DNA of 64,000 nt from Roseateles hydrophilus (GCF_026712245.1 NZ_JAPPUY010000004.1:248001-312000), one strand, 5' to 3'; positions 34,358 through 43,517 are shown, numbered from the stretch's first letter. Notes: a model not told the origin generated them from the letters alone. Numbers and translations are program-made.

Positions 34358-35200
34358 ATGCAAGTCCAGGTCGTCGACTACCGCGCTGCGGACGCAGCCG
34401 AGAAGTTCACCCGCTCCCTGCACGAAACCGGCTTCGGCGTGCTGACCAACCACCCCATCCGCCAGGCCCTGGTCGAGAAGATCTACGCGGACTGGCTCGC
34501 GTTCTTCAACGGCGAGGGCAAGGACGCCTACGCGTTCTCGCGCGAGACCCAGGACGGTTGGTTCTCAACCGAGATTTCAGAAACGGCGAAGGGCTCCACG
34601 CAGAAGGACATCAAGGAGTACTTCCACGTCTACCCCTGGGGCCGCATCCCGCCGCAGCTGAAGGAAGACGCCCTCACCTACTACCGGGAGGCCAACGCGC
34701 TGGCCGAGGAACTGCTGGGCTGGGTGGAGCGCTACACGCCGCCGGAGATCGCTGCGAAGTACCGCGAGCCGCTGTCCCACATGATCCAGGGCAGCAACAA
34801 GACGCTGCTGCGCGTACTGCGCTACCCGCCGTTGACGGGGCAGGAGCCGGCCGGCTCGCTGCGCGCCGCAGCGCACGGCGACATCAATCTGCTGACCATC
34901 CTGCCCGCCGCGAACGAGCCGGGTCTGCAGGTGCTGGGCAAGGATGGCGCCTGGCATGACGTGCCCTGCGACTTCGGCACGCTCACCATCAACATCGGCG
35001 ACATGCTGCAGGAAGCCTCCGCGGGCTACTACCCGTCGACGCAGCACCGCGTCGTCAACCCGACCGGCGAGGGCGCGAAGAAGAGCCGCGTGTCGCTGCC
35101 GCTGTTCCTGCACCCACGCGACAACGTGGTGCTGAGCGACCGCTACACGGCGGACGCCTACCTCAACGAGCGCCTGCGCGAGCTGGGCGTCAAGACCTGA
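34358..35200 (+). CDS. Isopenicillin-N-synthase-like 2-oxoglutarate/Fe(II) oxygenase
   Basis: A 280-residue non-haem iron oxygenase. Start MQVQVVDYRAADA; 12 codons upstream are also open but lack family features. The N-terminal DIOX_N part (LHETGFGVLTNHPI) precedes the double-stranded beta helix with metal ligands His173 and Asp175 (AAHGDINLLT) and His230 (STQHRVVNP). Arg244 (KSRVSLPLF) binds the 2-oxoglutarate carboxylate in this family. Substrate unknown. It stands apart from sucA, though it would consume the same 2-oxoglutarate. Confidence 0.9.
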   Translation: MQVQVVDYRAADAAEKFTRSLHETGFGVLTNHPIRQALVEKIYADWLAFFNGEGKDAYAFSRETQDGWFSTEISETAKGSTQKDIKEYFHVYPWGRIPPQLKEDALTYYREANALAEELLGWVERYTPPEIAAKYREPLSHMIQGSNKTLLRVLRYPPLTGQEPAGSLRAAAHGDINLLTILPAANEPGLQVLGKDGAWHDVPCDFGTLTINIGDMLQEASAGYYPSTQHRVVNPTGEGAKKSRVSLPLFLHPRDNVVLSDRYTADAYLNERLRELGVKT

Positions 35201-35484
35201 CGCGGCAGGTCATTGAAATCCACCCCGACGCGCCGCCCAAGCCGGCCGTCGGGGCGGCCTGCAACGGCTGCGGCGTGTGCTGCCTGGCCGAACCCTGCCC
35301 GCTGGGTGTGTTGCTGAGCCGGCGCCTGCAGGGCGCCTGCGTTGCGCTGCGCTGGGAGGGTGGCCGCTATGTGTGCGGCGCGCTGACGGCACAACCGAGC
35401 GGCCTGCGTGGCTGGCTGGTGAAGCGCTGGATCGCATCAGGCAGCGGCTGCGACTGCTCGCTCGAGGTCACGGGCAAGCCCTAG
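35197..35484 (+). CDS. Small Cys-rich protein, YkgJ-like, with probable CTG start
   Basis: The frame encodes a short Cys-rich protein with the CNGCGVCC motif and later Cys (AEPCPLG, GACVAL, YVCGAL, GCDCSL), like YkgJ-type putative metal-binding proteins. No ATG, GTG or TTG precedes the motif; a GTG at 35275 would cut it in half. A CTG at 35197 overlaps the oxygenase stop as CTGA, the same geometry as an ATGA coupling. It gives about 95 residues starting TRQVIEIHPDAPPKP. The gene is likely real; the start is inference. Confidence 0.6.
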   Translation: MTRQVIEIHPDAPPKPAVGAACNGCGVCCLAEPCPLGVLLSRRLQGACVALRWEGGRYVCGALTAQPSGLRGWLVKRWIASGSGCDCSLEVTGKP

Positions 35485-35544
35485 CCGGCCGCGGCCGGCG
35501 CGTCGCTACATTTTTCGGCTTCTGTCCTTCCCCGAAGAAGCCGC

Positions 35545-37125
35545 ATGACCGCTGTTCTCCGCCTGCTGCCGCTGCTGGCCGCCCTGACCCTGGGCACCGC
35601 CCTGCCCTCAGTGCAGGCCGCCCCGCTGCGCTGGGCCGCACAGAACGACATCCTGACGCTGGACCCGCACGCGCAGGACCACAACACCTCCAACGCCATC
35701 GGCGCCCACATCTACGAGGGCCTGACACGGCTGAGCAAGGACTACCGGCCCGAACCCTCGCTGGCCACCACGTGGACCTACCTCTCGCCGACGCAGGTCC
35801 GCTTCGAACTGCGCAAGGGGGTGAAGTTCCACGATGGCTCGCCGTTCACGGCCGACGACGTGGTGTTCAGCTTCGGCCGCATCACGCAGCCGCAGGGCAC
35901 CAAGCAGACCTATGTGTCGGGCATCAAGGCCGTGAAGAAGGTCGACGACCACACCGTCGACCTGATGCTGGAAGCGCCCACGCCGATGCTGCTGCAAAAC
36001 ATCATCAGCTTCCCCATCATGAGCAAGCTGTGGTCCACGAAGCACAACACGACCAGCACGCAGGACTACAAGGCCAAGGAAGAGACCTACGCGTCGCGCA
36101 ACGCGAACGGCACGGGGCCGTACAAGCTCGTGAGCTGGCAGCCCGACCAGGCTGTGAAGATGGTGGCCAACCCGGCGTGGTGGGACAAGAACCCGGGCAA
36201 TGTCACCGAGCTGAGCTACCTGCCGATCAAGAGCGCGCCCACGCGTGTGGCGGCGCTGCTGTCGGGCGACGTGGACCTCGTCACCGACCTGCCGCCGCAG
36301 GACTTCTTCAAGCTCAAGACGGACGGCCGTGTGCGCCTGCTGGAAGGCCCCGAGATCCGCACCATCTTCTTCGTCATGGACCAAGGCAGCGACGAGCTGC
36401 GCGAGTCCAGCGTCAAGGGCCGCAACCCGTTCAAGGACCGCCGCGTGCGCGAGGCGCTGAACCTGGCGCTGGACCGCGAGGCTATCCAGCGCAGCCTCAT
36501 GCGCGGGCTGTCGGTGCCGGGCGCGCTGATGATCCCGCCGGGCGTGAACGGCTACGACGGCGCACTGGACGAGCCACTCAAGCCCGACCTCGCCAAGGCC
36601 CGCCGCCTGCTGGCGGACGCGGGCTACGCGAACGGCTTCGAGCTGCCGCTGCACTGCCCCAACAACCGCTACGTCAATGACGAGCAGATCTGCCAGGCGG
36701 CCGTCTCCATGTGGGCCAAGGTCGGCGTGAAGGCGCGGCTCGTCGCCGCGCCTTTTGCCACCCACAGCCAGACCTTCCAGCGCATGGAGTCGGCGTTCTT
36801 CATGCTGGGCTGGGGCGTGTCCACCTACGACGCGCTGTACGCCATGCAGTCCTGGGGCCACACGCGCACGGCCGGCGCGGACGGCAACTTCAACTTCGGC
36901 CGCGTCAGCGATGCGCGCCTGGACGCCCTGATCCAGCAGATCAAGTTCGAGCCCGACGTGGCCCGGCGCAACGCACTCATCCGCGAGGCCGTGCTGCGCA
37001 TCCGGGATGAGTTCCTGTTCATCCCCGTGCACCACCAAGTGCGGCCCTGGGCGCTGAAGCCCGGCGTGCAGACCACGCACCGCTCCAACGACTACTTCGA
37101 AGCCCGCTACACCACCGTGAAATAG
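35545..37125 (+). CDS. Peptide/nickel-type ABC transporter substrate-binding protein (first of a tandem pair)
   Basis: A 526-residue periplasmic binding protein of SBP family 5 (DppA/OppA type). The signal peptide LLPLLAALTLGTALPSVQA is followed by LRWAAQNDILTLDPHAQD, the typical EGLTRLSKDYRPEPSLATTW, FELRKGVKFHDGSPFTADD and the C-terminal FLFIPVHHQVRPWALK. It is homologous along its length to the next gene. No permease or ATPase genes follow, so its transporter is elsewhere or missing. The ligand cannot be told. Confidence 0.93.
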   Translation: MTAVLRLLPLLAALTLGTALPSVQAAPLRWAAQNDILTLDPHAQDHNTSNAIGAHIYEGLTRLSKDYRPEPSLATTWTYLSPTQVRFELRKGVKFHDGSPFTADDVVFSFGRITQPQGTKQTYVSGIKAVKKVDDHTVDLMLEAPTPMLLQNIISFPIMSKLWSTKHNTTSTQDYKAKEETYASRNANGTGPYKLVSWQPDQAVKMVANPAWWDKNPGNVTELSYLPIKSAPTRVAALLSGDVDLVTDLPPQDFFKLKTDGRVRLLEGPEIRTIFFVMDQGSDELRESSVKGRNPFKDRRVREALNLALDREAIQRSLMRGLSVPGALMIPPGVNGYDGALDEPLKPDLAKARRLLADAGYANGFELPLHCPNNRYVNDEQICQAAVSMWAKVGVKARLVAAPFATHSQTFQRMESAFFMLGWGVSTYDALYAMQSWGHTRTAGADGNFNFGRVSDARLDALIQQIKFEPDVARRNALIREAVLRIRDEFLFIPVHHQVRPWALKPGVQTTHRSNDYFEARYTTVK

Positions 37126-37173
37126 CCGGCGACTTCGGCGATCATGCGGCCTCCCAACCCAGGAGGATCGCCG

Positions 37174-38751
37174 ATGAAACTGCGCATGGCCACCGCCGCG
37201 CTTCTGGTGTGCGCTTCGCTCGCCACCACTGCTCCCGCCACCGCCAACACGCTGCGCTGGGCCGCGCAGAACGACATCCAGACGCTCGACCCGCACTCCC
37301 AGAACCACTCGGCCACGACGACCATCTCGGGCTACGCCTACGAAGGCCTGACACGCTACACCGAGAAGTTCGACGTGGAGCCGGCGCTGGCGAGCAAGTG
37401 GACGATGGTGTCGCCCACGCAGATGCGCTTCGAGCTGCGCCGTGGCGTGAAGTTCCACGACGGCACGCCCTTCACGGCGGACGACGTGGTGTTCAGCCTG
37501 CAGCGCATTAAGCACCCGGCCAGCAACATGATCATCTACGCCTCCGGCATCAAGGAGGCCAAGAAGATCGACAGCCACACGGTGGACCTGATCCTCGACG
37601 GCCCCAACCCCGTGCTGCTGCGCAACCTGACCTTTGTGCGCATCGTCAGCAAGGCATGGGCGACCAAGAACCGCTCCGAGAACCCGCAGGACTTCAAGGC
37701 CAAGGAAGACACCTTCGCGGCCCGCAACGCCAACGGCACCGGCCCGTTCCGCATCACCAGCTGGACGCCGGACCAGAAGGTCACGATGGTGGCCAACAAG
37801 GACTGGTGGGACAAGCCCAAGGGCAACATCAGCGAGGTGGTCTACCTGCCCATCAAGTCGGACGCCACGCGCGTCGCCGCGCTGCTGTCGGGCGCGCTGG
37901 ATCTGCTCACCGACCTGCCGCCGCAGGACGTCACCAAGCTCAAGGCCGACCCGCGCCTGAAGGTCATCGACGGGCCGGAGAACCGCACCGTGTTCTTCGC
38001 GCTGGACATCGGCAGTGACGAGATCAAGGGCGCCTCCGTGAAGGGCAAGAACCCGTTCAAGGACAAGCGCGTGCGCGAGGCCATGTCGCTGGCCATCGAC
38101 CGCGAGGCCATCAAGCGCAGCCTGATGCGCGGCCTGTCCATCCCGGCGGCCGTCATGGTGGCGCCCGTGGCCTACGGCTGGTCGCAGGAGCTGGACACCG
38201 TGGCCAAGGCCGACGTCGCCCGCGCCAAGCAGCTGATGACGGAGGCCGGCTACGGCGACGGCTTCGAGGTGCCGCTGGCCTGCCCGAACGACCGCTACGT
38301 CAACGACGAGGAGATCTGCCAGGCGGTGGTGTCGATGTGGGCCCGCATCGGCCTGAAGGCCAAGCTGCAGACGCAGCCCATGACCCAGCACTCCGCCGCG
38401 CTGCAGCGCTTTGACCTGCCGCTGTACATGTATGGCTGGGGCGTGACGACCTTCGATGCGCAATACACGCTGCAGGACATCGTGCACACCAAGACCTCGG
38501 GCGCCGATGGCAAGGGCAACTACTCGCGCGTCAGCGACGCCAAGGTGGATGCGCTCGTGCAGCAGATGAAGGTCGAGACCGACGCGCCCAAGCGCCTGGC
38601 GCTGATGCAGGAAGCGCTGAAGCGCACGCGCGACGAGTTCCTGTTCATCCCCATCCACCACCAGGTGCGGCCGTGGGCGATGCGGGCCGGCGTGACCATC
38701 CCGCACTCCGCCAACGACGCGCCGCAGGCCCGCTGGGCCACGATGAACTGA
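37174..38751 (+). CDS. Peptide/nickel-type ABC transporter substrate-binding protein (second of a tandem pair)
   Basis: A 525-residue SBP family 5 protein. The start MKLRMATAALL has an AGGAGG site 8 nt upstream; the longer frame adds ten residues ahead of the signal peptide. It is clearly paralogous to the preceding gene, with near-identical blocks (LRWAAQNDI, FHDGTPFTADDVVFS, NANGTGPF, RVAALLSG, LTDLPPQD, FLFIPIHHQVRPWAM). This is a local duplication. No transporter partners are next to it. Confidence 0.93.
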   Translation: MKLRMATAALLVCASLATTAPATANTLRWAAQNDIQTLDPHSQNHSATTTISGYAYEGLTRYTEKFDVEPALASKWTMVSPTQMRFELRRGVKFHDGTPFTADDVVFSLQRIKHPASNMIIYASGIKEAKKIDSHTVDLILDGPNPVLLRNLTFVRIVSKAWATKNRSENPQDFKAKEDTFAARNANGTGPFRITSWTPDQKVTMVANKDWWDKPKGNISEVVYLPIKSDATRVAALLSGALDLLTDLPPQDVTKLKADPRLKVIDGPENRTVFFALDIGSDEIKGASVKGKNPFKDKRVREAMSLAIDREAIKRSLMRGLSIPAAVMVAPVAYGWSQELDTVAKADVARAKQLMTEAGYGDGFEVPLACPNDRYVNDEEICQAVVSMWARIGLKAKLQTQPMTQHSAALQRFDLPLYMYGWGVTTFDAQYTLQDIVHTKTSGADGKGNYSRVSDAKVDALVQQMKVETDAPKRLALMQEALKRTRDEFLFIPIHHQVRPWAMRAGVTIPHSANDAPQARWATMN

Positions 38752-38821
38752 GGTCGCCAGGGCGGCGTCAGTGCCGCCCCCTGACCGAGCCTTGCCGGGC
38801 GGGCGCGGGACAATCCGCTGG

Positions 38822-40768
38822 ATGAGCGACGTCCCCTTCCAGCCCACCGGCATCAGCCCCAGCGCCGAGCAGCTGGCCATTCAGTTGCGCCGAACCCGCC
38901 TCCTGATCGTGGAGGCCAATGCCGGCGCGGCAAAGACGACGACGCTCGCCCTGCGCATCGCCCAGGCGCTGCAGCGCGGCGCGCAGCCCGAGACGGTGCT
39001 GGCCCTGACCTACACGGCGCCCGCCGTCACGGCACTCCAGCAGCGGCTGACCGGCATCGGCGTGCCCCGGGCGGTCGTGCAGAAGCTGCGCATCCAGACC
39101 TTCGAGGCCTTCAGCCTCGCGGTACTGGCGGCCGCGCAGGGCGAGGCGGCCCGCGTCATCACCGCGCCCGAGCAGGCCCGGCCCTACGTGGTGCGCGCCA
39201 TCGAGCGCGCGCAGTCGCTGCCCGACGAGCGCCACCCTGACGAGCTGATGGCCGACGCGCAGCCGCGCGACCTCGTCGAGGGGCTGCTGAAGTCCTTCGA
39301 CGTGATCAAGGGCCGCATGCTGGTGGAGCACCTCGACCCCGAGCAGCGCATGACGCCCGCGCTGGCCGATGAACTGGGCTTCGGATACCTGACGATGCGC
39401 GCCTGGGCCTGCTATGAGTTCGCGCGCAAGGGCGGCCACCCCGACCGGCCCGAGTTCCGCTTCCACGGCGACGGCACCTACGACCTGGCCCGCGCGCTGC
39501 TGAGCGGCGAGATCGACGCGGGCGACGATGCGCTGCGCCAGGGCCTCACGCTGATCTGCGTCGACGAGATGCATGACGTGAACCGCGCCGCCTTCACGGT
39601 GCTGAAGGCCGTGCTGGCCGCCAACCCGCGTGCGGCCTTCGTCGGCGTGGGCGACCGGGACCAGGTCATCCACGCGCAGACGGGTGCCGAGGCCGGCTTC
39701 ATGCACGAGCACTTCCGCGCCGAGATCGGCCCGCCCGAGGTGCTGCCGCTCACGCGCAGCCACCGCTTCAGCCCGCAGCTGGCCCGCCACGTGGGCGCGC
39801 TCGCCGGCAAGCCCTATGCGGCGGACGAGGCACTGCAGACGCTCGTCCGCCTGGAGCCCTGCGACACACCCCGGCTGGCCGCCGCCTTCATCGCCCGCCA
39901 GGCGCAGGCCCACCAGCAGCAGAAGGAGCTCGCCAGCCTGCGGGTGCTGCTGCGCCACCCGGCGCAGTCCGTGCTGATCGAGCATGAGCTGCTGCGCCTG
40001 GGCGTGCCCTACGACACCGTCGGCTTCGCGCCCTACCTTGAGCGCCCCGAGACGCTGCTGGTGCGCGGCCTGTATGCCATCGCCTGCCAGGACGACACGG
40101 GCTTGGAGAGCCCGGCGCAGCGGGCCGCGCTGCTGGACGCGCTGCTGCTGTTCTCAGGCGCTCGCGTGGACAGCATCGAGCTGCGCCACCTCGACAGCGC
40201 CGAGGCCCAGCGCGTGGCCGTCGCCGAGGCCGCCGCCAGCGCCGACACGACACGGGCCTTCGTCGACGCCCATGTGCTGCGCAGCGCCCACCCCGCCGCC
40301 CGGCGGCAGCTGGACGCCGCGATGAGCGTGCTGCGCACGCGCGACGCCGACGCCTTCGAGGCCTCGTTCCTGAACGCGCTGGACCCGCTGGCGCTGGCCA
40401 GCCGCGTGTTCGTGCGCCAGGACGACGCCGCGCAGGTGCTGGACAACATCACCCAGCTTCACCGCGTCGCCGTGGCCGAGGAGGCCGGCGTGGACGGGGC
40501 TTTTCGCATGTTCGCGGCCATGGACGCCGCGCGCCGCCGCCTGCGCAGCCACGACCGCGTGGCGCTGTCCAGCATCGAGGCGGCCAAGGGGCTGGAGTTC
40601 GACCACGTCATCGTGCCGCACCTCTCCCGGGGCGAGTTCGGCGACGGCTCGACCGAGACCCGCAACCTGCTCTACGTGGCCATGACGCGCGCACGGCGCC
40701 AGCTCACGCTGAGCTTCGACCCGCAGCGCCCGTCCCGCTTCCTGCGTGACGCGGCCCTGATCGACTGA
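38822..40768 (+). CDS. UvrD/Rep-type DNA helicase
   Basis: SF1A helicase-like protein of 648 residues from MSDVPFQPTG. Walker A is VEANAGAAKTTTLALRI (Ala32-Thr39), motif II VDEMHDVNRA, motif III-like FVGVGDRDQVIH, and late motifs SSIEAAKGLEFDHVIVPHL and NLLYVAMTRARRQLTLSFD. The Walker loop has AGAAKT rather than AGSGKT, as in some F-box/UvrD-like helicases. It probably acts in DNA repair or recombination, but its precise role is unknown. It stands alone between the binding proteins and a membrane protein. Confidence 0.88.
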   Translation: MSDVPFQPTGISPSAEQLAIQLRRTRLLIVEANAGAAKTTTLALRIAQALQRGAQPETVLALTYTAPAVTALQQRLTGIGVPRAVVQKLRIQTFEAFSLAVLAAAQGEAARVITAPEQARPYVVRAIERAQSLPDERHPDELMADAQPRDLVEGLLKSFDVIKGRMLVEHLDPEQRMTPALADELGFGYLTMRAWACYEFARKGGHPDRPEFRFHGDGTYDLARALLSGEIDAGDDALRQGLTLICVDEMHDVNRAAFTVLKAVLAANPRAAFVGVGDRDQVIHAQTGAEAGFMHEHFRAEIGPPEVLPLTRSHRFSPQLARHVGALAGKPYAADEALQTLVRLEPCDTPRLAAAFIARQAQAHQQQKELASLRVLLRHPAQSVLIEHELLRLGVPYDTVGFAPYLERPETLLVRGLYAIACQDDTGLESPAQRAALLDALLLFSGARVDSIELRHLDSAEAQRVAVAEAAASADTTRAFVDAHVLRSAHPAARRQLDAAMSVLRTRDADAFEASFLNALDPLALASRVFVRQDDAAQVLDNITQLHRVAVAEEAGVDGAFRMFAAMDAARRRLRSHDRVALSSIEAAKGLEFDHVIVPHLSRGEFGDGSTETRNLLYVAMTRARRQLTLSFDPQRPSRFLRDAALID

Positions 40769-40784
40769 CACCGCAGGCCTCGCG

Positions 40785-41429
40785 ATGAAACCTCCCGTCA
40801 TCAACTTCTCGACGCTGCAGTCCGTCGTCGAGGTCTCGGCCACGCTGGCCTTCGCGTTGTCCGGCCTGCTGGCCGGCGCGCGCAAGCGGCTGGATGCGGT
40901 CGGCCTGTGCGTCGTCGCGGGCCTGTCGGCCTTCGGCGGCGGCACGCTGCGCGACGTGCTGCTGGACCGCCGGCCCTTCTTCTGGGTCGAGCACGCCGAC
41001 TGGCTGTGGGCGCTGATGGCGCTGGCCTTCGGCGCGATGCTGTTCATGCGTCGCCGCCACCTCGCCGTGACGGAGCGCGCCATCGAATGGCCCGATGCGC
41101 TGGGCCTGGGCCTGTTCACCGCCAACGGCAGCTGGATCGCACTGCAGGCCGGCATGCCGGCCATCGTGGCGGTACTGATGGGTGTCATCACCGCCACGTT
41201 CGGCGGCGTGCTGCGGGACATCGTCTGCAACGAGATCCCGGTCGCCTTCCACGACCACCGGCCCTACGCGCTGTGCAGCTTCGTCGGCGGCTGGGTGGTG
41301 GTGGCGGCGGTGCAGCTGCAGGTGCCGCAGTGGGCCGCCATCAGCGCAGCCGCCACCATCACGGTGCTGCTGCGCGCGCTGGCGCTTTGGACGGGCTGGA
41401 CCTTGCCCGCCTGGCGCATGGGCAAATAG
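40785..41429 (+). CDS. TRIC-type / UPF0126 membrane protein
   Basis: A 214-residue polytopic protein with about six to seven membrane segments. The internal duplication of UPF0126 is plain: GGGTLRDVLLDRRPFFW in the first half and GGVLRDIVCNEIPVAF in the second. Bacterial TRIC proteins of this fold conduct K+ or other cations; the substrate of this one is unknown. It ends at a convergent hairpin. Confidence 0.9.
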   Translation: MKPPVINFSTLQSVVEVSATLAFALSGLLAGARKRLDAVGLCVVAGLSAFGGGTLRDVLLDRRPFFWVEHADWLWALMALAFGAMLFMRRRHLAVTERAIEWPDALGLGLFTANGSWIALQAGMPAIVAVLMGVITATFGGVLRDIVCNEIPVAFHDHRPYALCSFVGGWVVVAAVQLQVPQWAAISAAATITVLLRALALWTGWTLPAWRMGK

Positions 41430-41430
41430 C

Positions 41431-41460
41431 GCGGCCTGCGCAATGACGCGCGCAGGCCGC
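41431..41460. terminator. Hairpin between convergent TRIC-type and GH64 genes
   Basis: GCGGCCTGCG / CGCAGGCCGC, a perfect 10-bp stem with a 10-nt loop, between two convergent stop codons. It lacks a T-run, so Rho-independence is doubtful. Confidence 0.6.
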
Positions 41461-41470
41461 GCCCGCCGGC

Positions 41471-43231
41471 TTACCAGCCGATGGTGTAGGTCACCACGGT
41501 CGGCGCCGAGGTGTGGATGGACGGGCTGAAGTCCCCCACGTCGTCATAGGCGAAACCGTAGGCCTTGCGGTTGATGCTGTGGTCGTGCCAGAACTTGGAG
41601 TACCAGTTGCTGAGCTGGCCCGCCGGGTGGTGCGCGTTCTGCACGTACCAGTTGGCCGGCGTCTGCAGCACATGGCGGTTCAGTGCCGCGCACACCTGCG
41701 CCTGGATCTGCAGTTGCGTGCCGATGTTGGTCGGGTTGCCGCTGGCATCGGCCAACAGGCCCGCGCCCAGCAGCACCATGGCGGTGTCCGGCTTGCCGTT
41801 GATGTAGAAAGTGCCGGCCGGTGAGCCGCCGGTGAAGATGAAGCGGTCCCCGTTGACGCGGCCACGGAAGGTGCCGAGGTTCTGCAGCGTGAAGACCAGG
41901 TCCTCGTTGCGGTAGCGGGCCCACATCGCGTCGATGTAGGGCTGCAGGTAGTTGGCGTTGACCTGGCCCGGCTTGAAGGTCGCATGCGCGGGCGCAATGA
42001 TGCGGTACGGCGCGTGCGGCGCCTGGGCCAGCGAGCGGAACTGAGCCGGCACCTCGGCCTGGAAGTGGCTGAAGAGCTGGTCACGCGTTTCCGCCAAGGC
42101 CTCGCCCACCGTCTGGTCGAAGCCGCCCAGGCCCTGCACGCGCAACTTCAACGGGAACCCGAAATGGTCCACCCGCGTCGTGTTGATGAAGATGCCTTGG
42201 TTCGGATGGCCCTGCGGCAGGATGGCCATCTCGCCGAAGTCGAAATAGACGTCGATGTTGGGGTCGGTCGGGTTTTCGATGTTGGCCCCCGCGTAGCCCA
42301 CGTTGCCGTTGCCGTCCACGACCACGCGGATGTACATGGGCGAGCCCACGGACAGCATGATGCGCGCCGAGTCCAGCGCCGGGATGGTGACCGAGCGCGT
42401 GTTGCTGAGCCGGTGGAAGTAGTTGGAATAGGTCACGCCGTTCTTGCTCAGCGCGCCGTTGTCCGCCACCGACATCGGGATCAGGTTGCCCGCCGCGTCC
42501 ACGCGCACGAAGCGCCCCGTGGCCCAGTCGCGGCCGATGATGGCCCAGTAGACCTGATCATCCGCCCAGCGGCCACGGGTCTGGTTGACGATGTTGAAGG
42601 TCGTGCGGCCGTTCCAGCTGCCGCCATTGGTGGCCACGCGGTAGGACGAGGCCAGGTCGTTGAAGCCGCGGTTGACGAGATTGGGCTCATCGCCCGTCAG
42701 CGCGAGCGAGCTGCCGCCGAAGTTGATGTCGTTGAACAGCGTGACGCGGTAGCCCGGCGCCACCTTGACCGACGAGATGCGGTCGTTCCAGGCACTGCCG
42801 ATCCAGCCCGAATCCGCGCTGACGCAACTGCTCGCACCCGTGTAGTTCACGTCGGCAAAGAAGCACACCGGCCCGGTGGCGGTGTTGCCATTGACCGTGT
42901 AGCTGAACCGCGGGGTGTCGTAGGCAGGGCTGCCGTTGTTGTAGGTGAACCAGTAGCCGATGACGTTGCCACTGGCCACCGTCAGCTTCAGCTCGTAGCG
43001 GCCATTGGCCGCGGTCATGCGCACGTTTTGCTGTGCGCCGTTGTTGAGGCTGTAGTGCGCATCCACCCAGCTGGTGGCCACGTTGGATTTGAACCAGAGC
43101 GTCGCCGTTGTGCCGCTGACTTCCACGCCCTGCGTGTAGTCCTGCGCCAGCGCCGCGGGCGCGCCGAAGAGGCCCAACACCAGCAGCCACAGGGCGCCCC
43201 ACAAGCGCCAGCCATGCATCAGAAGTTTCAC
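41471..43231 (-). CDS. Secreted GH64 beta-1,3-glucanase with CBM56-like and beta/gamma-crystallin-like domains
   Basis: A 586-residue exported enzyme. The signal peptide is about 1-30 (cut after ALAQ). Residues 31-112 are a CBM56-like beta-1,3-glucan-binding domain (TLWFKSN..SWVDAHYSLNNG). Residues 121-200 look like a beta/gamma-crystallin double Greek key (VCFFADVNYTG, VTLFNDINFGGSSLAL). Residues 211-586 match GH64, laminaripentaose-producing glucanases of the thaumatin-like fold. Candidate acid residues are Glu334 (FDFGEM) and Asp355 (TRVDHFGFP), by position relative to the known pair of the family. It probably degrades fungal or algal glucan. Two LacI-type operators lie upstream. Confidence 0.88.
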   Translation of the reverse strand: MKLLMHGWRLWGALWLLVLGLFGAPAALAQDYTQGVEVSGTTATLWFKSNVATSWVDAHYSLNNGAQQNVRMTAANGRYELKLTVASGNVIGYWFTYNNGSPAYDTPRFSYTVNGNTATGPVCFFADVNYTGASSCVSADSGWIGSAWNDRISSVKVAPGYRVTLFNDINFGGSSLALTGDEPNLVNRGFNDLASSYRVATNGGSWNGRTTFNIVNQTRGRWADDQVYWAIIGRDWATGRFVRVDAAGNLIPMSVADNGALSKNGVTYSNYFHRLSNTRSVTIPALDSARIMLSVGSPMYIRVVVDGNGNVGYAGANIENPTDPNIDVYFDFGEMAILPQGHPNQGIFINTTRVDHFGFPLKLRVQGLGGFDQTVGEALAETRDQLFSHFQAEVPAQFRSLAQAPHAPYRIIAPAHATFKPGQVNANYLQPYIDAMWARYRNEDLVFTLQNLGTFRGRVNGDRFIFTGGSPAGTFYINGKPDTAMVLLGAGLLADASGNPTNIGTQLQIQAQVCAALNRHVLQTPANWYVQNAHHPAGQLSNWYSKFWHDHSINRKAYGFAYDDVGDFSPSIHTSAPTVVTYTIGW

Positions 43232-43370
43232 CGTTGTCTCCTTCGCCCGCTTCAGGCGGGTCGTCGCTGCGGCCCCGCGCCATCAGCGCGAGACCGCGTT
43301 ACGGCTGCGCGGGCCCGAAACACATCCATGCATGCAGCCGCTGCCGGACCGGACCACTGAGCGAAAGCAA

Positions 43371-43384
43371 TGAAAGCGCTTTCA
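43371..43384. promoter_or_regulatory. LacI/GalR-type operator 1
   Basis: Perfect 14-bp palindrome TGAAAGCGCTTTCA with a central CG, the form bound by LacI-family sugar repressors. It lies 140 bp upstream of the GH64 gene. No LacI-type regulator gene is in the window. Confidence 0.7.
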
Positions 43385-43414
43385 ATCTCGGGCGGCATCG
43401 TCCCGGGAAGAGCA

Positions 43415-43428
43415 AGAAAGCGGTTTCA
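43415..43428. promoter_or_regulatory. LacI/GalR-type operator 2
   Basis: AGAAAGCGGTTTCA, a near match to the site 44 bp away (about four helical turns centre to centre), which would allow two repressor dimers on one DNA face or a short loop. Confidence 0.55.
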
Positions 43429-43493
43429 TGGAATACCCGTGTCACGCCGGGCATGGCGTCACCCGCTCACGGGACAGGCAATCCAGCAAAGAC

Positions 43494-43517
43494 AACGGCC
43501 GCCCGCAGGCGGCCGTG
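43494..43517 (-). terminator. Hairpin downstream of the nitronate monooxygenase gene
   Basis: Minus-strand stem ACGGCCGCC / GGCGGCCGT with a short loop, then TTGTCTTTG. It ends the etfB-etfA-acyl-CoA dehydrogenase-monooxygenase cluster. Confidence 0.65.

Noticed and set aside
35608-38880. A minus-strand open frame of about 1090 codons across both binding-protein genes.
   Set aside because: It is antisense to two genes with clear signal peptides and family motifs; its Arg/His/Leu/Val-rich translation is the usual shadow of GC-rich coding DNA.
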